The notes under the pieces were generated by a model. The model did no database searches. It was not told the DNA's origin and worked only from the letters and a program-made list of their open reading frames with translations. Below, piece by piece: positions 9,342 through 17,378 of a stretch of DNA of 64,000 nt. The translations under genes were made by a program, and so were the position numbers. The stretch's first letter is position 1, and the number at the start of each line of letters is the position of its first letter. The stretch comes from Streptomyces sp. 6-11-2 (lineage in GTDB: Bacteria > Actinomycetota > Actinomycetes > Streptomycetales > Streptomycetaceae), in contig NZ_BJOR01000001.1 of NCBI RefSeq assembly GCF_006540305.1, forward strand, positions 2,108,001-2,172,000. The letters are read 5' to 3'.

Positions 9342-9851
9342 TCAGTCCTCGTGGAAGTCGTGCGCGGCGATCCGCAGCGGCCGCAGCATCGCGAAGATCT
9401 CGCCGCACTCCTCGGCGTCGTAGGCCCCGAGGCCGAACTCCATCGCCATCAGGTCGCGGGTGGCGGCATCGACCGCCTCGCGGCCCTTGTCGGTGATGAC
9501 GGCGAGCGTGCCGCGCCCGTCGTTGGGGTTGGGGCGCCTGGCGACGAGACCGGATCTGACCAGCCGGTCCACGGTGTTCGTCACGGACGTGGGGTGCACC
9601 ATCAGACGCTCGCCGATCTTGGACATCGGCAGTTCGCCGGCCTTGGAGAAGGTGAGCAGCACCAGGGCCTCGTAGCGCGCGAAGGTCAGCCCGTACGGCT
9701 TGACCACCGCGTCGACCTCGGCCAGCAGGATCTGGTGGGCGCGCATGATCGAGGTGATCGCGGCCATGGACGGCACGCTTCCCCAGCGCTGCTTCCAGAG
9801 CTCGTCGGCACGGGCGATGGGGTCGAAAGGGAGACTGAGGGGCTTCGGCAC
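9342..9851 (-). CDS. MarR-family transcriptional regulator
   Basis: The 169-residue protein has the MarR fold: dimerisation helices at both ends and a winged HTH at about residues 55-125. GERLMVHPTSVTNTVDRLVRSGLV is the recognition helix and RRPNPNDGRGTLAVIT is the wing. The start is GTG. A TAGGGT -10-like box ends 8 nt upstream, so the mRNA may be leaderless. It lies between an MFS exporter gene (66-bp gap, same strand) and a DUF3817 gene. MarR proteins often control an adjacent exporter, so the transporter is a natural candidate target, as is icmA further downstream. The ligand is unknown. Confidence 0.9.
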   Translation of the reverse strand: MPKPLSLPFDPIARADELWKQRWGSVPSMAAITSIMRAHQILLAEVDAVVKPYGLTFARYEALVLLTFSKAGELPMSKIGERLMVHPTSVTNTVDRLVRSGLVARRPNPNDGRGTLAVITDKGREAVDAATRDLMAMEFGLGAYDAEECGEIFAMLRPLRIAAHDFHED

Positions 9852-9916
9852 GTCACCAGACCCTACCGGTCGGTCATATGCGGCTCAGCCCCGTCTCAGC
9901 TTTCGGTCCGGCGGGC

Positions 9917-11194
9917 TCAGCCCTCGGTCCGGCGGGCGGCCACCGCCAGCCCCACGCAGCACACCGTCCCCAGGACTCCGGCCCCCGCGACCGTCGCCGC
10001 CACCCCGGCGAACTCCGCCGCGACCCCGGCCAGCGCCATGCCCACGCCCTGGATCGTCATGAGTCCGGCGGTCAGCAGGGTCATCGCCCGGCCACGCAGT
10101 TCCTCGGGCACCGCCCGCACGAACCACTGGTCCAGGCCCAGCGTGTACGCCGACCCGGCGCCCGAGAGCACCAGCAGGAGCAGGGAGACGGCGAGGCCGG
10201 GGCGCAGGGCGTAGCCGAGGTAGGGCAGCAGGGTCAGGCAGACCAGCGGCAGGGCGATCCGCTCCCGGACGGCGGGCCGCAGCCGGGAGCCGGCGTACAA
10301 CTCGCTCGCGATCGTGCCGACGGGCAGCCCGCACATCAGCAGTCCGAGCCCGACGGAGCCTGCGCCGAGCGCGTCGGCGTACGGGGCCGCCAGGGCCTCC
10401 GGCACGACCGCGAACATCGGCGGCACCCAGAACAGCAGGAGGAGTACGCGGATCCGGCGGTCGGCGAGCACCTGCCGGGCACCGCGCAGCGAATCGCCCA
10501 CCAGGGCGCCGGGCAGGCCGGTCCTGGCGGGACGGTTCCGGGTGCCGAGGCGGAGCAGGACGGCGGAGGCGAGGAAGGTGACGACGGTGATCAGCAGGGC
10601 GTGCCGGGGGCTGACCACGGTGAGCAGCAGGCCGCCGAGGCCGAAGCCGACGAGCAGCGCGCTCTGCGAGACGATCCGCAGCAGGGAGCGGCCGAGGACG
10701 AACAGCTCACCGTCGCCGAGGATGTCGGTGAGGCTGGCCATCCGCGTTCCCTGGAACACGGGTGACACGACGGCGACGGCGCAGCGCAGCGCGAGCAGGA
10801 CGCCGATGTGGGCGCCGGGCACCACCATCGGCGCCACGCAGGCCGCGCACACCAGGTCGCAGGTGACGAGCACCCGGCGGGTCGGGAAGCGGTCGGCGAT
10901 CCCGCTGAGGAGGGTGCCGCCGACGACGTAGGGCATGAGGCCGAGCGCGAAGGTGAGGGCGCTCATCAGGGGCGAGCCGGTGAGGTCGTAGACGAGGACC
11001 GACAGGGCGATCTCGCTGACCATCACGCCGAGCAGGGAGAGGGCGTGGGCGGCGAAGACCGCCCGGAACTCGGGTACGGCGAAGACCCGGGCGTAGCCGG
11101 CCGCCGGTTCGGCCACGGTCACGGGGGCGGGCGTGGGTGCGGGCCGGTCCGGGGCCCGCGGGGTCGGGGTGGGCTCGGGGGCTTGCTGCTGCAT
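9917..11194 (-). CDS. MFS transporter
   Basis: The 425-residue protein begins with a Pro-rich cytoplasmic tail (residues 1-30) and then shows about 12 hydrophobic helices in two halves. The cytoplasmic loop ADRFPTRRVLVTCDL after helix 2 is the major-facilitator motif A. The sequence looks most like the exporter group that includes macrolide-type efflux proteins, but the substrate is not readable from sequence. It is read toward the MarR gene with a short gap, and both may share a transcript. The divergent ArsR-type gene begins 168 bp upstream. No clear ribosome-binding site precedes the ATG. Confidence 0.85.
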   Translation of the reverse strand: MQQQAPEPTPTPRAPDRPAPTPAPVTVAEPAAGYARVFAVPEFRAVFAAHALSLLGVMVSEIALSVLVYDLTGSPLMSALTFALGLMPYVVGGTLLSGIADRFPTRRVLVTCDLVCAACVAPMVVPGAHIGVLLALRCAVAVVSPVFQGTRMASLTDILGDGELFVLGRSLLRIVSQSALLVGFGLGGLLLTVVSPRHALLITVVTFLASAVLLRLGTRNRPARTGLPGALVGDSLRGARQVLADRRIRVLLLLFWVPPMFAVVPEALAAPYADALGAGSVGLGLLMCGLPVGTIASELYAGSRLRPAVRERIALPLVCLTLLPYLGYALRPGLAVSLLLLVLSGAGSAYTLGLDQWFVRAVPEELRGRAMTLLTAGLMTIQGVGMALAGVAAEFAGVAATVAGAGVLGTVCCVGLAVAARRTEG

Positions 11195-11259
11195 GGGCGG
11201 CAGCGTGCCGGTGGGAGGGGCGGTCGGCGTAGAGTTTCGGCCACCGCCGAATCTTTGCC

Positions 11260-11354
11260 GTCTCTCCTGTCTCTCCTGCCTTCGCCTGTCTCTCCTGCCT
11301 TCGCCTGTCTTTCCTGTCTTCGCCTGTCCTTCCTGTCTTCACTCGTCCTTCCTG
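11260..11354 (+). repeat. Four 19-bp tandem repeats in the leader of the ArsR-type gene
   Basis: Four imperfect copies of a pyrimidine-rich unit, CCTTCGCCTGTCTCTCCTG and variants, run at 11279-11297, 11298-11316, 11317-11335 and 11336-11354. Partial CTCTCCTG units extend to about 11260. The array sits between the divergent MFS and ArsR-type genes and stops 8 nt before the latter's GTG, next to its ribosome-binding site. Copy number could affect expression. Confidence 0.85.
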
Positions 11355-11362
11355 GGGGTGCC

Positions 11363-12343
11363 GTGCCGTTCCGTCTGCACTTCGGGGACGACGACCTCAT
11401 GCGGTGCCGGTTCGCGGTGTCGCCGCTGTGGGAGACGCAGGAGGCGGTACGGACGCTGCGGCGGCCGGACCGGCACGGATACCACCCGCACTGGCTGCGC
11501 CGCATCCGGGAGGCCGCAGAGGGGCTGGACCTCGCCCCGCTGTGGCTGCTCATGCCCCGGCGGGGGCACAGCCCCGACTTCCTCGGGCCGCCGCCGATCG
11601 GGCCTGCGGCCGTGTTCGAGGAGGAGATCGCCCAGGTGCGGGCGGCGGATCCCGGGGCGGCGCGGGAGGACCTGGCGCGGGCGCTCGCCGATACGCCGGG
11701 TGCGCTGGAGTCGTCGCGGGCGCGGGTGATGCTCGCCGATCCGGAACGTGCGGTGCGGGAGCTGGCCGATCTGCTGGAGGCCGCGTGGCACGCGCTGATC
11801 GAGCCGGAGTGGCCACGGCTGCGGGCGCTCCTTGAGGCCGACGTGGCCTTCCACTCGCGGCGGCTGGCCGAGGTGGGGCTGGGGGCGCTGCTGCCGGAGC
11901 TGGACCGGCGGCTGTCCTGGGACGGGCGGACGCTGACGGTCGACTGGCCGGGCGAGCACGGGCGCGACCTCGACGGGCGGGGACTGGTGCTGATGCCGAG
12001 CGTGTTCTCCTGGCCGGACGTGATCAGCGGCTTCGATCCGCCCTGGCAGCCCACGCTGGTGTACCCGGCGCGCGGGCTGGGCGGTCTGTGGGTGCGGCGG
12101 GGCGCGGAGGCCGGCGAGGCCCTGGTGCGGCTGCTGGGGCGGGGGCGGGCCGCGGTGCTGGCCGCGCTGACCGATCCGGCGTCGACGACGGCGCTGGCCC
12201 ACCGTCTGGACCTGGCCCCGTCGTCGGTGTCGGCGCATCTGACGGTGCTGCGGGACGCGGGCCTGCTCACGTCCCGCCGGTACGGGCACCAGGTGCTCTA
12301 CGAACGCACTCCGCTGGGGATGGCACTGGTCTCGGGCGGGTGA
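11363..12343 (+). CDS. ArsR-type winged-helix regulator with N-terminal DUF5937-like domain
   Basis: The GTG at 11363, preceded by GGGGGT, gives 326 residues; the long upstream extension of the frame reads as non-coding. The N-terminal two thirds (about 1-240) has no catalytic motif I can name. It opens with LHFGDDDLMRCRFAVSPLWETQEAVRTL, which resembles the DUF5937 sensor-like domain of actinobacterial regulators. The C-terminal 80 residues are an ArsR-type HTH (AALTDPASTTALAHRLDLAPSSVSAHLTVLRDAGLL) with wing RRYGHQVLYERT. It is divergent from the MFS gene and may control it. The tandem 19-bp repeats lie directly upstream. Confidence 0.82.
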   Translation: MPFRLHFGDDDLMRCRFAVSPLWETQEAVRTLRRPDRHGYHPHWLRRIREAAEGLDLAPLWLLMPRRGHSPDFLGPPPIGPAAVFEEEIAQVRAADPGAAREDLARALADTPGALESSRARVMLADPERAVRELADLLEAAWHALIEPEWPRLRALLEADVAFHSRRLAEVGLGALLPELDRRLSWDGRTLTVDWPGEHGRDLDGRGLVLMPSVFSWPDVISGFDPPWQPTLVYPARGLGGLWVRRGAEAGEALVRLLGRGRAAVLAALTDPASTTALAHRLDLAPSSVSAHLTVLRDAGLLTSRRYGHQVLYERTPLGMALVSGG

Positions 12344-12404
12344 GGCCCGCGCGAGGCAAGCGGCGCGGTGGGGACGGAGGGTCCCGCGAAGCGCCGCCGG
12401 GTGT

Positions 12405-12707
12405 TCACTCCGCCTGCTGGGCGAGGTGCCGTTCGACGCGCTCCACCTTGGCGGTGAGGCCGTCCGTGACACCGGGACGGATGTCCGCCTTGAGGACCAG
12501 GGACACACGCGGAGCGCGTGCCTCCACCGCGGCGACGGCTCGTTTGACGACGTCCATGACCTCGTCCCACTCACCCTCGACGGAGGTGAACATCGCGTCG
12601 GTGCGGTTGGGCAGGCCGGACTCGCGGACGACCCGGACGGCGTCGGCGACGTACTCCCCCACGTCCTCGCCGACGCCCAGCGGGGTCACGGAAAAGGCGA
12701 CGATCAC
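12405..12707 (-). CDS. MTH1187/YkoF-like thiamine-binding family protein
   Basis: The 100-residue protein begins [24 protein letters not shown] and has the alternating strand and helix pattern of the MTH1187 (DUF77) family. Those proteins form small ferredoxin-like folds that assemble as tetramers and in some members bind thiamine or related ligands. The GTG start overlaps the stop of the upstream DUF3817 gene by 3 nt (GTGA), so the two are translationally coupled. The actual ligand here is unknown. The family assignment comes from pattern, not from a search. Confidence 0.8.
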   Translation of the reverse strand: MIVAFSVTPLGVGEDVGEYVADAVRVVRESGLPNRTDAMFTSVEGEWDEVMDVVKRAVAAVEARAPRVSLVLKADIRPGVTDGLTAKVERVERHLAQQAE

Positions 12708-13048
12708 GCGTTCACGACCCCTTCGCGGCGGGCGCGGGAGGCGATCACCGCGTCCTCGGCCTCGCGCTTGAGCCTGCGCTCGGCGAAGAAGCCGCCGGTG
12801 GGCAGGACCGAGAGGACGAAGTAGAGGGCGGCGGTCCCCAGCGACCACTTGGCACGGTTCCAGGCGTCGGCCCAGAAGATCACGTACAGGATGAACAGGA
12901 CGCCGTGGATCGCGCCCATCACGGGCACCGCGTTGAAGTCCGTGGTCCGCTTCAGGACCGAGCAGACCAGGAGCAGGAGGAAGGAGACCGCCTCGGGGGC
13001 GGAGACCAGGCGGAGGCGGCGGAGGGCGGTGGCGGTCTTGATGTCCAC
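12704..13048 (-). CDS. DUF3817 integral membrane protein (second copy)
   Basis: The protein has 114 residues with three or four membrane helices, the motif [22 protein letters not shown] and the end [14 protein letters not shown]. It is clearly paralogous to the protein at 8895-9239, which has the same length and the same charged tail. It is co-transcribed with the thiamine-binding-like gene through a GTGA overlap. Its promoter lies in the 211-bp divergent gap before the AIM24 genes. The function is unknown. Confidence 0.82.
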   Translation of the reverse strand: MDIKTATALRRLRLVSAPEAVSFLLLLVCSVLKRTTDFNAVPVMGAIHGVLFILYVIFWADAWNRAKWSLGTAALYFVLSVLPTGGFFAERRLKREAEDAVIASRARREGVVNA

Positions 13049-13247
13049 GGGTCACCTTCGGTGGGAGACGGACCGGCGGGCCGCTGAAGTGACGCGGGCC
13101 GGCTTGTGAATGCGAGCACAAACGTTCGTCCATTGTGGCAAACCCGCGGGGCGGCTCCGGTCAGGGGGTGGGCGCGGCCGTCCCGTAAGGGTGTGAATCA
13201 GGGTCGTTGTCCCCCCGTGGGCCCTGTCGGCCCGCCCCGTCCGCCGC

Positions 13248-13259
13248 TACCTTCACTCC
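13248..13259 (+). promoter_or_regulatory. -10-like element of the AIM24 operon
   Basis: TACCTT (13248-13253) ends 6 nt before the GTG at 13260. The spacing and the TAnnnT form are those of actinobacterial leaderless promoters, and no ribosome-binding site is visible. Confidence 0.5.
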
Positions 13260-13898
13260 GTGGCGATGTTCCGACTTCAAGACAGCAGGGTGCTCGCCGT
13301 CGACATGACCGGGGACGCCGTGAAGGCGAAGAACGGCTCGATGGTCGCGTACGACGGGCAGATGGCCTTCAAGAGGCTGACCGGTGGCGGCGAGGGACTG
13401 CGCGGCATGGTGACCCGGCGGCTCACCGGCGAGCAGATGACCGTGATGGAGGTGCGGGGGCACGGAACGTGCTGGTTCGCCGACCGGGCGGCCGAGATCA
13501 ATCTGGTGCAGCTCCAGGGGGAAAAGCTGTACGTCGAGTCGAGCAACCTGCTCGCGACGGACGCCGGGCTGCGCACGGGAACGACGTTCACCGGGCTGCG
13601 CGGCGCCTCCCAGGGCAACGGGCTGTTCACGACCACGGTCGAGGGGCACGGGCAGGCGGCGATCATGTCGGACGGGCCGGCGGTGGTGCTCAGGGTCAGC
13701 CAGCAGTACCCGCTGATCGTCGACCCCGGCGCCTACATCGCGCACCAGGGCGACGTCCGGCAGTCCTTCCAGTCCGGGGTGACCTTCCGCACGTTCCTCG
13801 GGGAGGGCGGCGGCGAGGCCTTCCAGATCCGGTTCGAGGGGGACGGGCTGGTGTACGTCCAGCCGAGCGAGCGGAACACGATCGCGGGGGACCTGTGA
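13260..13898 (+). CDS. AIM24-family protein, first of three
   Basis: The 212-residue all-beta protein has the AIM24/TIGR00266 layout: MFRLQDSRVLAVDMTGDAVKAKNGSMVAYDGQMAF at the start, repeated beta turns, and LFTTTVEGHGQAAIMSDG in the middle. I chose GTG at 13260 because a TAnnnT box lies 6 nt upstream; an ATG at 13266 is also possible. Bacterial AIM24 proteins have no settled function. The family is named after a yeast mitochondrial protein needed for inner-membrane organisation. It is followed after 1 nt by a second paralogue and then a third, so the three are made together. Confidence 0.87.
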   Translation: MAMFRLQDSRVLAVDMTGDAVKAKNGSMVAYDGQMAFKRLTGGGEGLRGMVTRRLTGEQMTVMEVRGHGTCWFADRAAEINLVQLQGEKLYVESSNLLATDAGLRTGTTFTGLRGASQGNGLFTTTVEGHGQAAIMSDGPAVVLRVSQQYPLIVDPGAYIAHQGDVRQSFQSGVTFRTFLGEGGGEAFQIRFEGDGLVYVQPSERNTIAGDL

Positions 13899-13899
13899 G

Positions 13900-14550
13900 A
13901 TGACCTTCCGGGAGATCAACTCGAAAATGGTCGAGGCGACGGTCGTGCCCGGCCGGCGCCTGTTCAGTCAGCGCGGCGCGATGCTCGCCTACCGCGGTGA
14001 CGTGGCGTTCACGCCCAACATCCAGGGCGGCCAGGGCGGTCTGATGTCGATGATCGGGCGCCGGGTGGCGGGTGAGGCGACACCACTGATGACCGTGGAG
14101 GGCAGCGGCACGGTCTTCTTCGGGCACGGCGGCCACCATGTGCACGTGATCGAGATGACGGGTGACACGTTGTACGTGGAGGCGGACCGCCTGCTCGCCT
14201 TCGAGGGCACGCTCCAGCAGGGCACGATGTTCATGGGCTCGCAGGGCGGGGTCATGGGCATGGTGCGGGGCCAGGTGACGGGTCAGGGACTGTTCACGAC
14301 GACCCTCCAGGGACGCGGCTCGGTCGCGGTCATGGCGCACGGCGGCGTCTTCGAGGTGCCGATCACCCCGCAGCGCCCCGTCCACGTCGACCCGCAGGCC
14401 TACGTCGCCCACCACGGCGACGTCCGCAACAAGCTGTCCACCGCGCTGGGCTGGCGCGAGATGGTGGGACGCGGCTCCGGGGAGGGCTTCCAGCTCGAAC
14501 TGAGCGGCAACGGCACGGTGTACGTCCAGGCGTCGGAGGAGAAGCTGTGA
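13900..14550 (+). CDS. AIM24-family protein, second of three
   Basis: The 216-residue paralogue shares RLFSQRGAMLAYRGDVAFTPN, the LFTTTLQGRGSVAVMAHGG turn and VHVDPQAYVAHHGDV with its neighbours. The ATG begins 1 nt after the upstream stop and overlaps nothing. It contains Gly- and Met-rich turns (MFMGSQGGVMGMVRG) typical of the family. Three copies with different lengths suggest a hetero-oligomer rather than simple redundancy, but this is inference. No membrane helix is visible, so it is cytoplasmic or peripheral. Confidence 0.87.
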   Translation: MTFREINSKMVEATVVPGRRLFSQRGAMLAYRGDVAFTPNIQGGQGGLMSMIGRRVAGEATPLMTVEGSGTVFFGHGGHHVHVIEMTGDTLYVEADRLLAFEGTLQQGTMFMGSQGGVMGMVRGQVTGQGLFTTTLQGRGSVAVMAHGGVFEVPITPQRPVHVDPQAYVAHHGDVRNKLSTALGWREMVGRGSGEGFQLELSGNGTVYVQASEEKL

Positions 14551-15350
14551 GCGCGTACGGAACGCCCGGCGCCGGGCCGGTGGTCCACGACCCGACGACC
14601 CTGCCGGCCGACGACAACGTGAACCCGTACACCTTCTGCGTGGAGCTCAAGGGAAGCCAGTGGTTCCTCCAGAAGGGGAAGATGATCGCCTACTACGGGG
14701 CGATCGAGTTCAACGGCATCGGACACGGCCGGCTGGACCATCTGATCCGTACGGCCTTTCATTCGCCTCTGCACGCGAGCGACTGGGTGGTGGCCGAGGG
14801 CTCGGGCCGGATGCTGCTCGCCGACCGGGCCTTCGATGTCAACTCCTTCGACCTGGACGACGGCAATCTGACCATTCGCTCCGGCAATCTGCTCGCTTTT
14901 CAGCCAAGTCTGTCGCTCAAGCAGTCGATCGTGCCCGGCTTCCTCACCCTCATCGGAACCGGGAAGTTCGTGGCCGCGTCCAACGGGCCGGTGGTGTTCA
15001 TGGAGCCCCCGATCCGGGTGGACCCGCAGGCGCTGGTCGGCTGGGCCGACTGCCCGTCCCCGTGCCATCACTACGACCACGGGTACCTGACCGGCGTACT
15101 GGGCGGGCTGCGTTCCATGACGGGCCTCGGGCCGGTCTCCGGGGAGGAGCACCAGTTCGAGTTCGTGGGGGCCGGGACGGTCCTGCTGCAGTCCAGCGAG
15201 AGCCTCATGGCCGAACTGGCGGCGGGGGTGCTTCCGGACGAGCCCGGGGTACCCGGAGGAGGAAGGGTGTCCGGAACCCGCGGACAGCAGGGCGGGCAAC
15301 CGCGCCTTCCCGGACAGCTGGGAGATCTCCAGCGTCGCTTCGGGGTGTGA
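14547..15350 (+). CDS. AIM24-family protein, third of three, with C-terminal tail
   Basis: The GTG start overlaps the stop of the second copy by 4 nt (GTGA). The 267 residues comprise an N-terminal extension of about 30 residues, the AIM24 beta domain (WFLQKGKMIAYYGAIEFNG ... ANGPVVFMEPPIRVDPQALVGWADCPSPCHHY) and a Gly- and Pro-rich tail of about 50 residues ending LGDLQRRFGV. The CPSPCHHYDH cluster of two Cys and two His is absent from the two shorter copies and could bind a metal. The operon ends 92 bp before absC. Confidence 0.87.
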   Translation: MSAYGTPGAGPVVHDPTTLPADDNVNPYTFCVELKGSQWFLQKGKMIAYYGAIEFNGIGHGRLDHLIRTAFHSPLHASDWVVAEGSGRMLLADRAFDVNSFDLDDGNLTIRSGNLLAFQPSLSLKQSIVPGFLTLIGTGKFVAASNGPVVFMEPPIRVDPQALVGWADCPSPCHHYDHGYLTGVLGGLRSMTGLGPVSGEEHQFEFVGAGTVLLQSSESLMAELAAGVLPDEPGVPGGGRVSGTRGQQGGQPRLPGQLGDLQRRFGV

Positions 15351-15365
15351 GCGGTAGTCTGCGGA

Positions 15366-15442
15366 GTGTGACATCGAACGCGTGCGCACCGTCACACCAC
15401 CCTCACTAGTTCGTCTTTCAACTTCTTAGGTAGACTTCATTC
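15366..15442 (+). promoter_or_regulatory. absC promoter region
   Basis: TAGACT (15431-15436) ends exactly 6 nt before the absC ATG, the spacing of a leaderless promoter, and no usable ribosome-binding site is present. Upstream, GTGTGAC (15366-15372) and GTCACAC (15391-15397) form a dyad with an 18-nt centre, a possible regulator site. Confidence 0.55.
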
Positions 15443-15919
15443 ATGGAGACCGAGACGGCCACGCCCTGGCTGACCGATGCGGAGCAGTGCGCCTGGCGCA
15501 CCCACCTGGAGGTCAACAGGCTGTTGACGTACCAGCTCGAAAAGGACCTGCAGCCGTTCGGCCTGACGATGAACGACTACGAGATCCTGGTGAATCTCTC
15601 CGAGTCGGAGGACGTACGGATGCGCATGAGCGACCTCGCGTCCGCCACCCTCCAGTCCAAGAGCCGCCTCTCGCACCAGATCACCCGCATGGAGAACGCG
15701 GACCTGGTGCGCCGTGAGAACTGCGAGTCCGACCGCCGGGGCCTGTACGCGGTCCTCACCGAGCACGGCATGGAGACCATGCAGAAGGTCGCGCCGCACC
15801 ATGTGGCGTCCGTGCGGAGACACTTCATCGATCTGGTCGACCACGAGACGCTGATGGAGCTGGACAAGGCGCTGAAGCCGATCGCCCAGCATCTGCGGGG
15901 GCAGCGGGGCCGTAGCTGA
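15443..15919 (+). CDS. absC: MarR-family regulator AbsC
   Basis: The 158-residue winged-helix protein contains RMSDLASATLQSKSRLSHQITRMENADLV as the DNA-reading helix and RRENCESDRRGLYAVLT as the wing. Length, sequence and position (after the AIM24 genes, convergent with an MFS gene) agree with AbsC of S. coelicolor as I recall it. That regulator affects antibiotic production and is linked to zinc and the coelibactin cluster. His-rich positions (APHHVASVRRHF, VDHET) and Cys in ENCESD could take part in metal binding, but I cannot assign sites. The first codon appears to be at the mRNA 5' end. Confidence 0.85.
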   Translation: METETATPWLTDAEQCAWRTHLEVNRLLTYQLEKDLQPFGLTMNDYEILVNLSESEDVRMRMSDLASATLQSKSRLSHQITRMENADLVRRENCESDRRGLYAVLTEHGMETMQKVAPHHVASVRRHFIDLVDHETLMELDKALKPIAQHLRGQRGRS

Positions 15920-15926
15920 GCCTGAT

Positions 15927-15971
15927 CCCGGCGTCCGGGTTTCGGGCCGCCCCGAGACCCCGGACGCCGGG
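15927..15971. terminator. Terminator between absC and the MFS gene
   Basis: A 13-bp perfect stem CCCGGCGTCCGGG (15927-15939) / CCCGGACGCCGGG (15959-15971) has further imperfect pairing (TTTCGGG with CCCGAGA) inside. It fills the gap between two convergent genes. Confidence 0.75.
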
Positions 15972-15985
15972 CGGACGGAACACGC

Positions 15986-17200
15986 CTACCGGCGCCGCCA
16001 CGGTCCCGCGATCAGCGCCGCCGCCACGGACGCCCCACCCGCCAGCAGGAAGCACACCCCGAGCGGCAGGGCGCCGATCAGCAGTCCCGTCACCAGCGCT
16101 CCACCCGAACCGCCGGCGTTCACCGCAGCGTTCACCCACGCTCCGGCCCGCGTCCGAGAGCCTTCCGCCGCCGTCTCGTCGGCCAGCAGATACGCCGTGG
16201 TCAGCGCCGGAGCGATGAACGCGCCCGCGCAGGCCATGGCCGCCGTCAGGGTCCACATGCCGGGCGCGAGACCCGCCGCCGCGATCACGGGACCAAGACC
16301 CGCCGCGAACCAGGTCAGACGCACACGGGCGGGTGTACGCCAGTCGATCGCCCCGTTGACGAGGCCGCCCACCGCGCTGCCTGCCGAGAGGGCACCCAGG
16401 ACCCACGGCACCAGGGCCGTGTCGTACGACCGCTCGGCGGCGAACGCCATCACCAGCAGTTCCACCCCACTGAGCGCCAGGCCGACACCCATGGCCACGG
16501 CGACCGGCGGCAGGAGGCCGCGGAGCCCGGCGAGGCGGCTGCCGGACTTCTCCCGCCGCGGCGCCGGACGGGGGCCGGTCATCGCCGGCGAGGTGACGAA
16601 GGCGCAGGTGCCGGCGACGATCAGCAGCGCGCTGAGCAGGAGGCCGGACGCCGGGGGCGCGAAGCCCACCAGCACGCCGACGAGGACCGGGCCGGAGACG
16701 AACAGCAACTCCTCGGCGACGCCGTCCAGGCTGTAGGCCCGCGGCAGGAGGGCCCGGTCCGCGACGAGTTCGGACCACAGGGCGCGCATGGCGGGACCCA
16801 GCGGGGGCGCACAGGCGCCCGCGAGGGCGGCGGCCGTGGCGACGGCCGCCGCCGGTGCGCCGGGACCCCAGGTCAGGACGGCCAGGGCGCACAGCAGAGC
16901 GCCGTAGAGCGCCGCCATGGGGAACAGGGCGCGGCGCGGTCCGTACCGGTCGATCAGGGACGCCCGCAGGGGCATCAGGAAGACCGACGTGGCGCCGAAC
17001 AGGGACATCACGGCACCGGACACGGCATACGACCCGGTGGCCCGGGTGACGGACAGCATCACCGAGAGCCCCACCATCCCGTAGGACAGGCGCGCCGTCA
17101 GGGCGGCAGTGAAGGTGCGGCGCGCGTGCGGGACGCGCAGGACGGCGGCGTACGAGGGCCGCGCGGGCAGGGGCGGGCGCGACGAAGTGGGCGCGGACAT
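15986..17200 (-). CDS. MFS transporter
   Basis: The ATG at 17200 is preceded by GAGGAA and gives 404 residues; an upstream in-frame start lacks such a site. About 12 hydrophobic helices are visible, with motif A-like SLIDRYGPRRALFPMAALYG after helix 2. The two halves are separated by a charged loop (PRPAPRREKSGSRL). The protein belongs to the drug-exporter type of the major facilitator superfamily, but the substrate cannot be read. It is convergent with absC. It shares no detectable operon with meaB, whose stop is 178 bp upstream. Confidence 0.85.
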   Translation of the reverse strand: MSAPTSSRPPLPARPSYAAVLRVPHARRTFTAALTARLSYGMVGLSVMLSVTRATGSYAVSGAVMSLFGATSVFLMPLRASLIDRYGPRRALFPMAALYGALLCALAVLTWGPGAPAAAVATAAALAGACAPPLGPAMRALWSELVADRALLPRAYSLDGVAEELLFVSGPVLVGVLVGFAPPASGLLLSALLIVAGTCAFVTSPAMTGPRPAPRREKSGSRLAGLRGLLPPVAVAMGVGLALSGVELLVMAFAAERSYDTALVPWVLGALSAGSAVGGLVNGAIDWRTPARVRLTWFAAGLGPVIAAAGLAPGMWTLTAAMACAGAFIAPALTTAYLLADETAAEGSRTRAGAWVNAAVNAGGSGGALVTGLLIGALPLGVCFLLAGGASVAAALIAGPWRRR

Positions 17201-17378
17201 GAGTGGTTCCTCACAGGAAGGCATGAAGACGGGACACCGGAGCGCCGCGTCCGCCGACGGTCGGTCGTCGGTCCGGGACGCGGCGCGGGTGTGCGGTCTA
17301 TGCCAAGAGGAGGAACATGCGGGTCAAGTTAGCGACATCCGCCGTGATTGACCACAGGGTTTCCCGACCGGGCCGGGA

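Noticed and set aside
10707..11342. Minus-strand gene encoding a Lys/Arg-rich repeat protein across the 19-bp repeats
   Set aside because: The frame is a by-product of the repeat. It overlaps the MFS gene in another frame and has no ribosome-binding site.
11260..11354. CRISPR array
   Set aside because: The 19-bp units are directly adjacent with no unique spacers, and there are no cas genes. The same holds for the arrays at 58762 and 60307.
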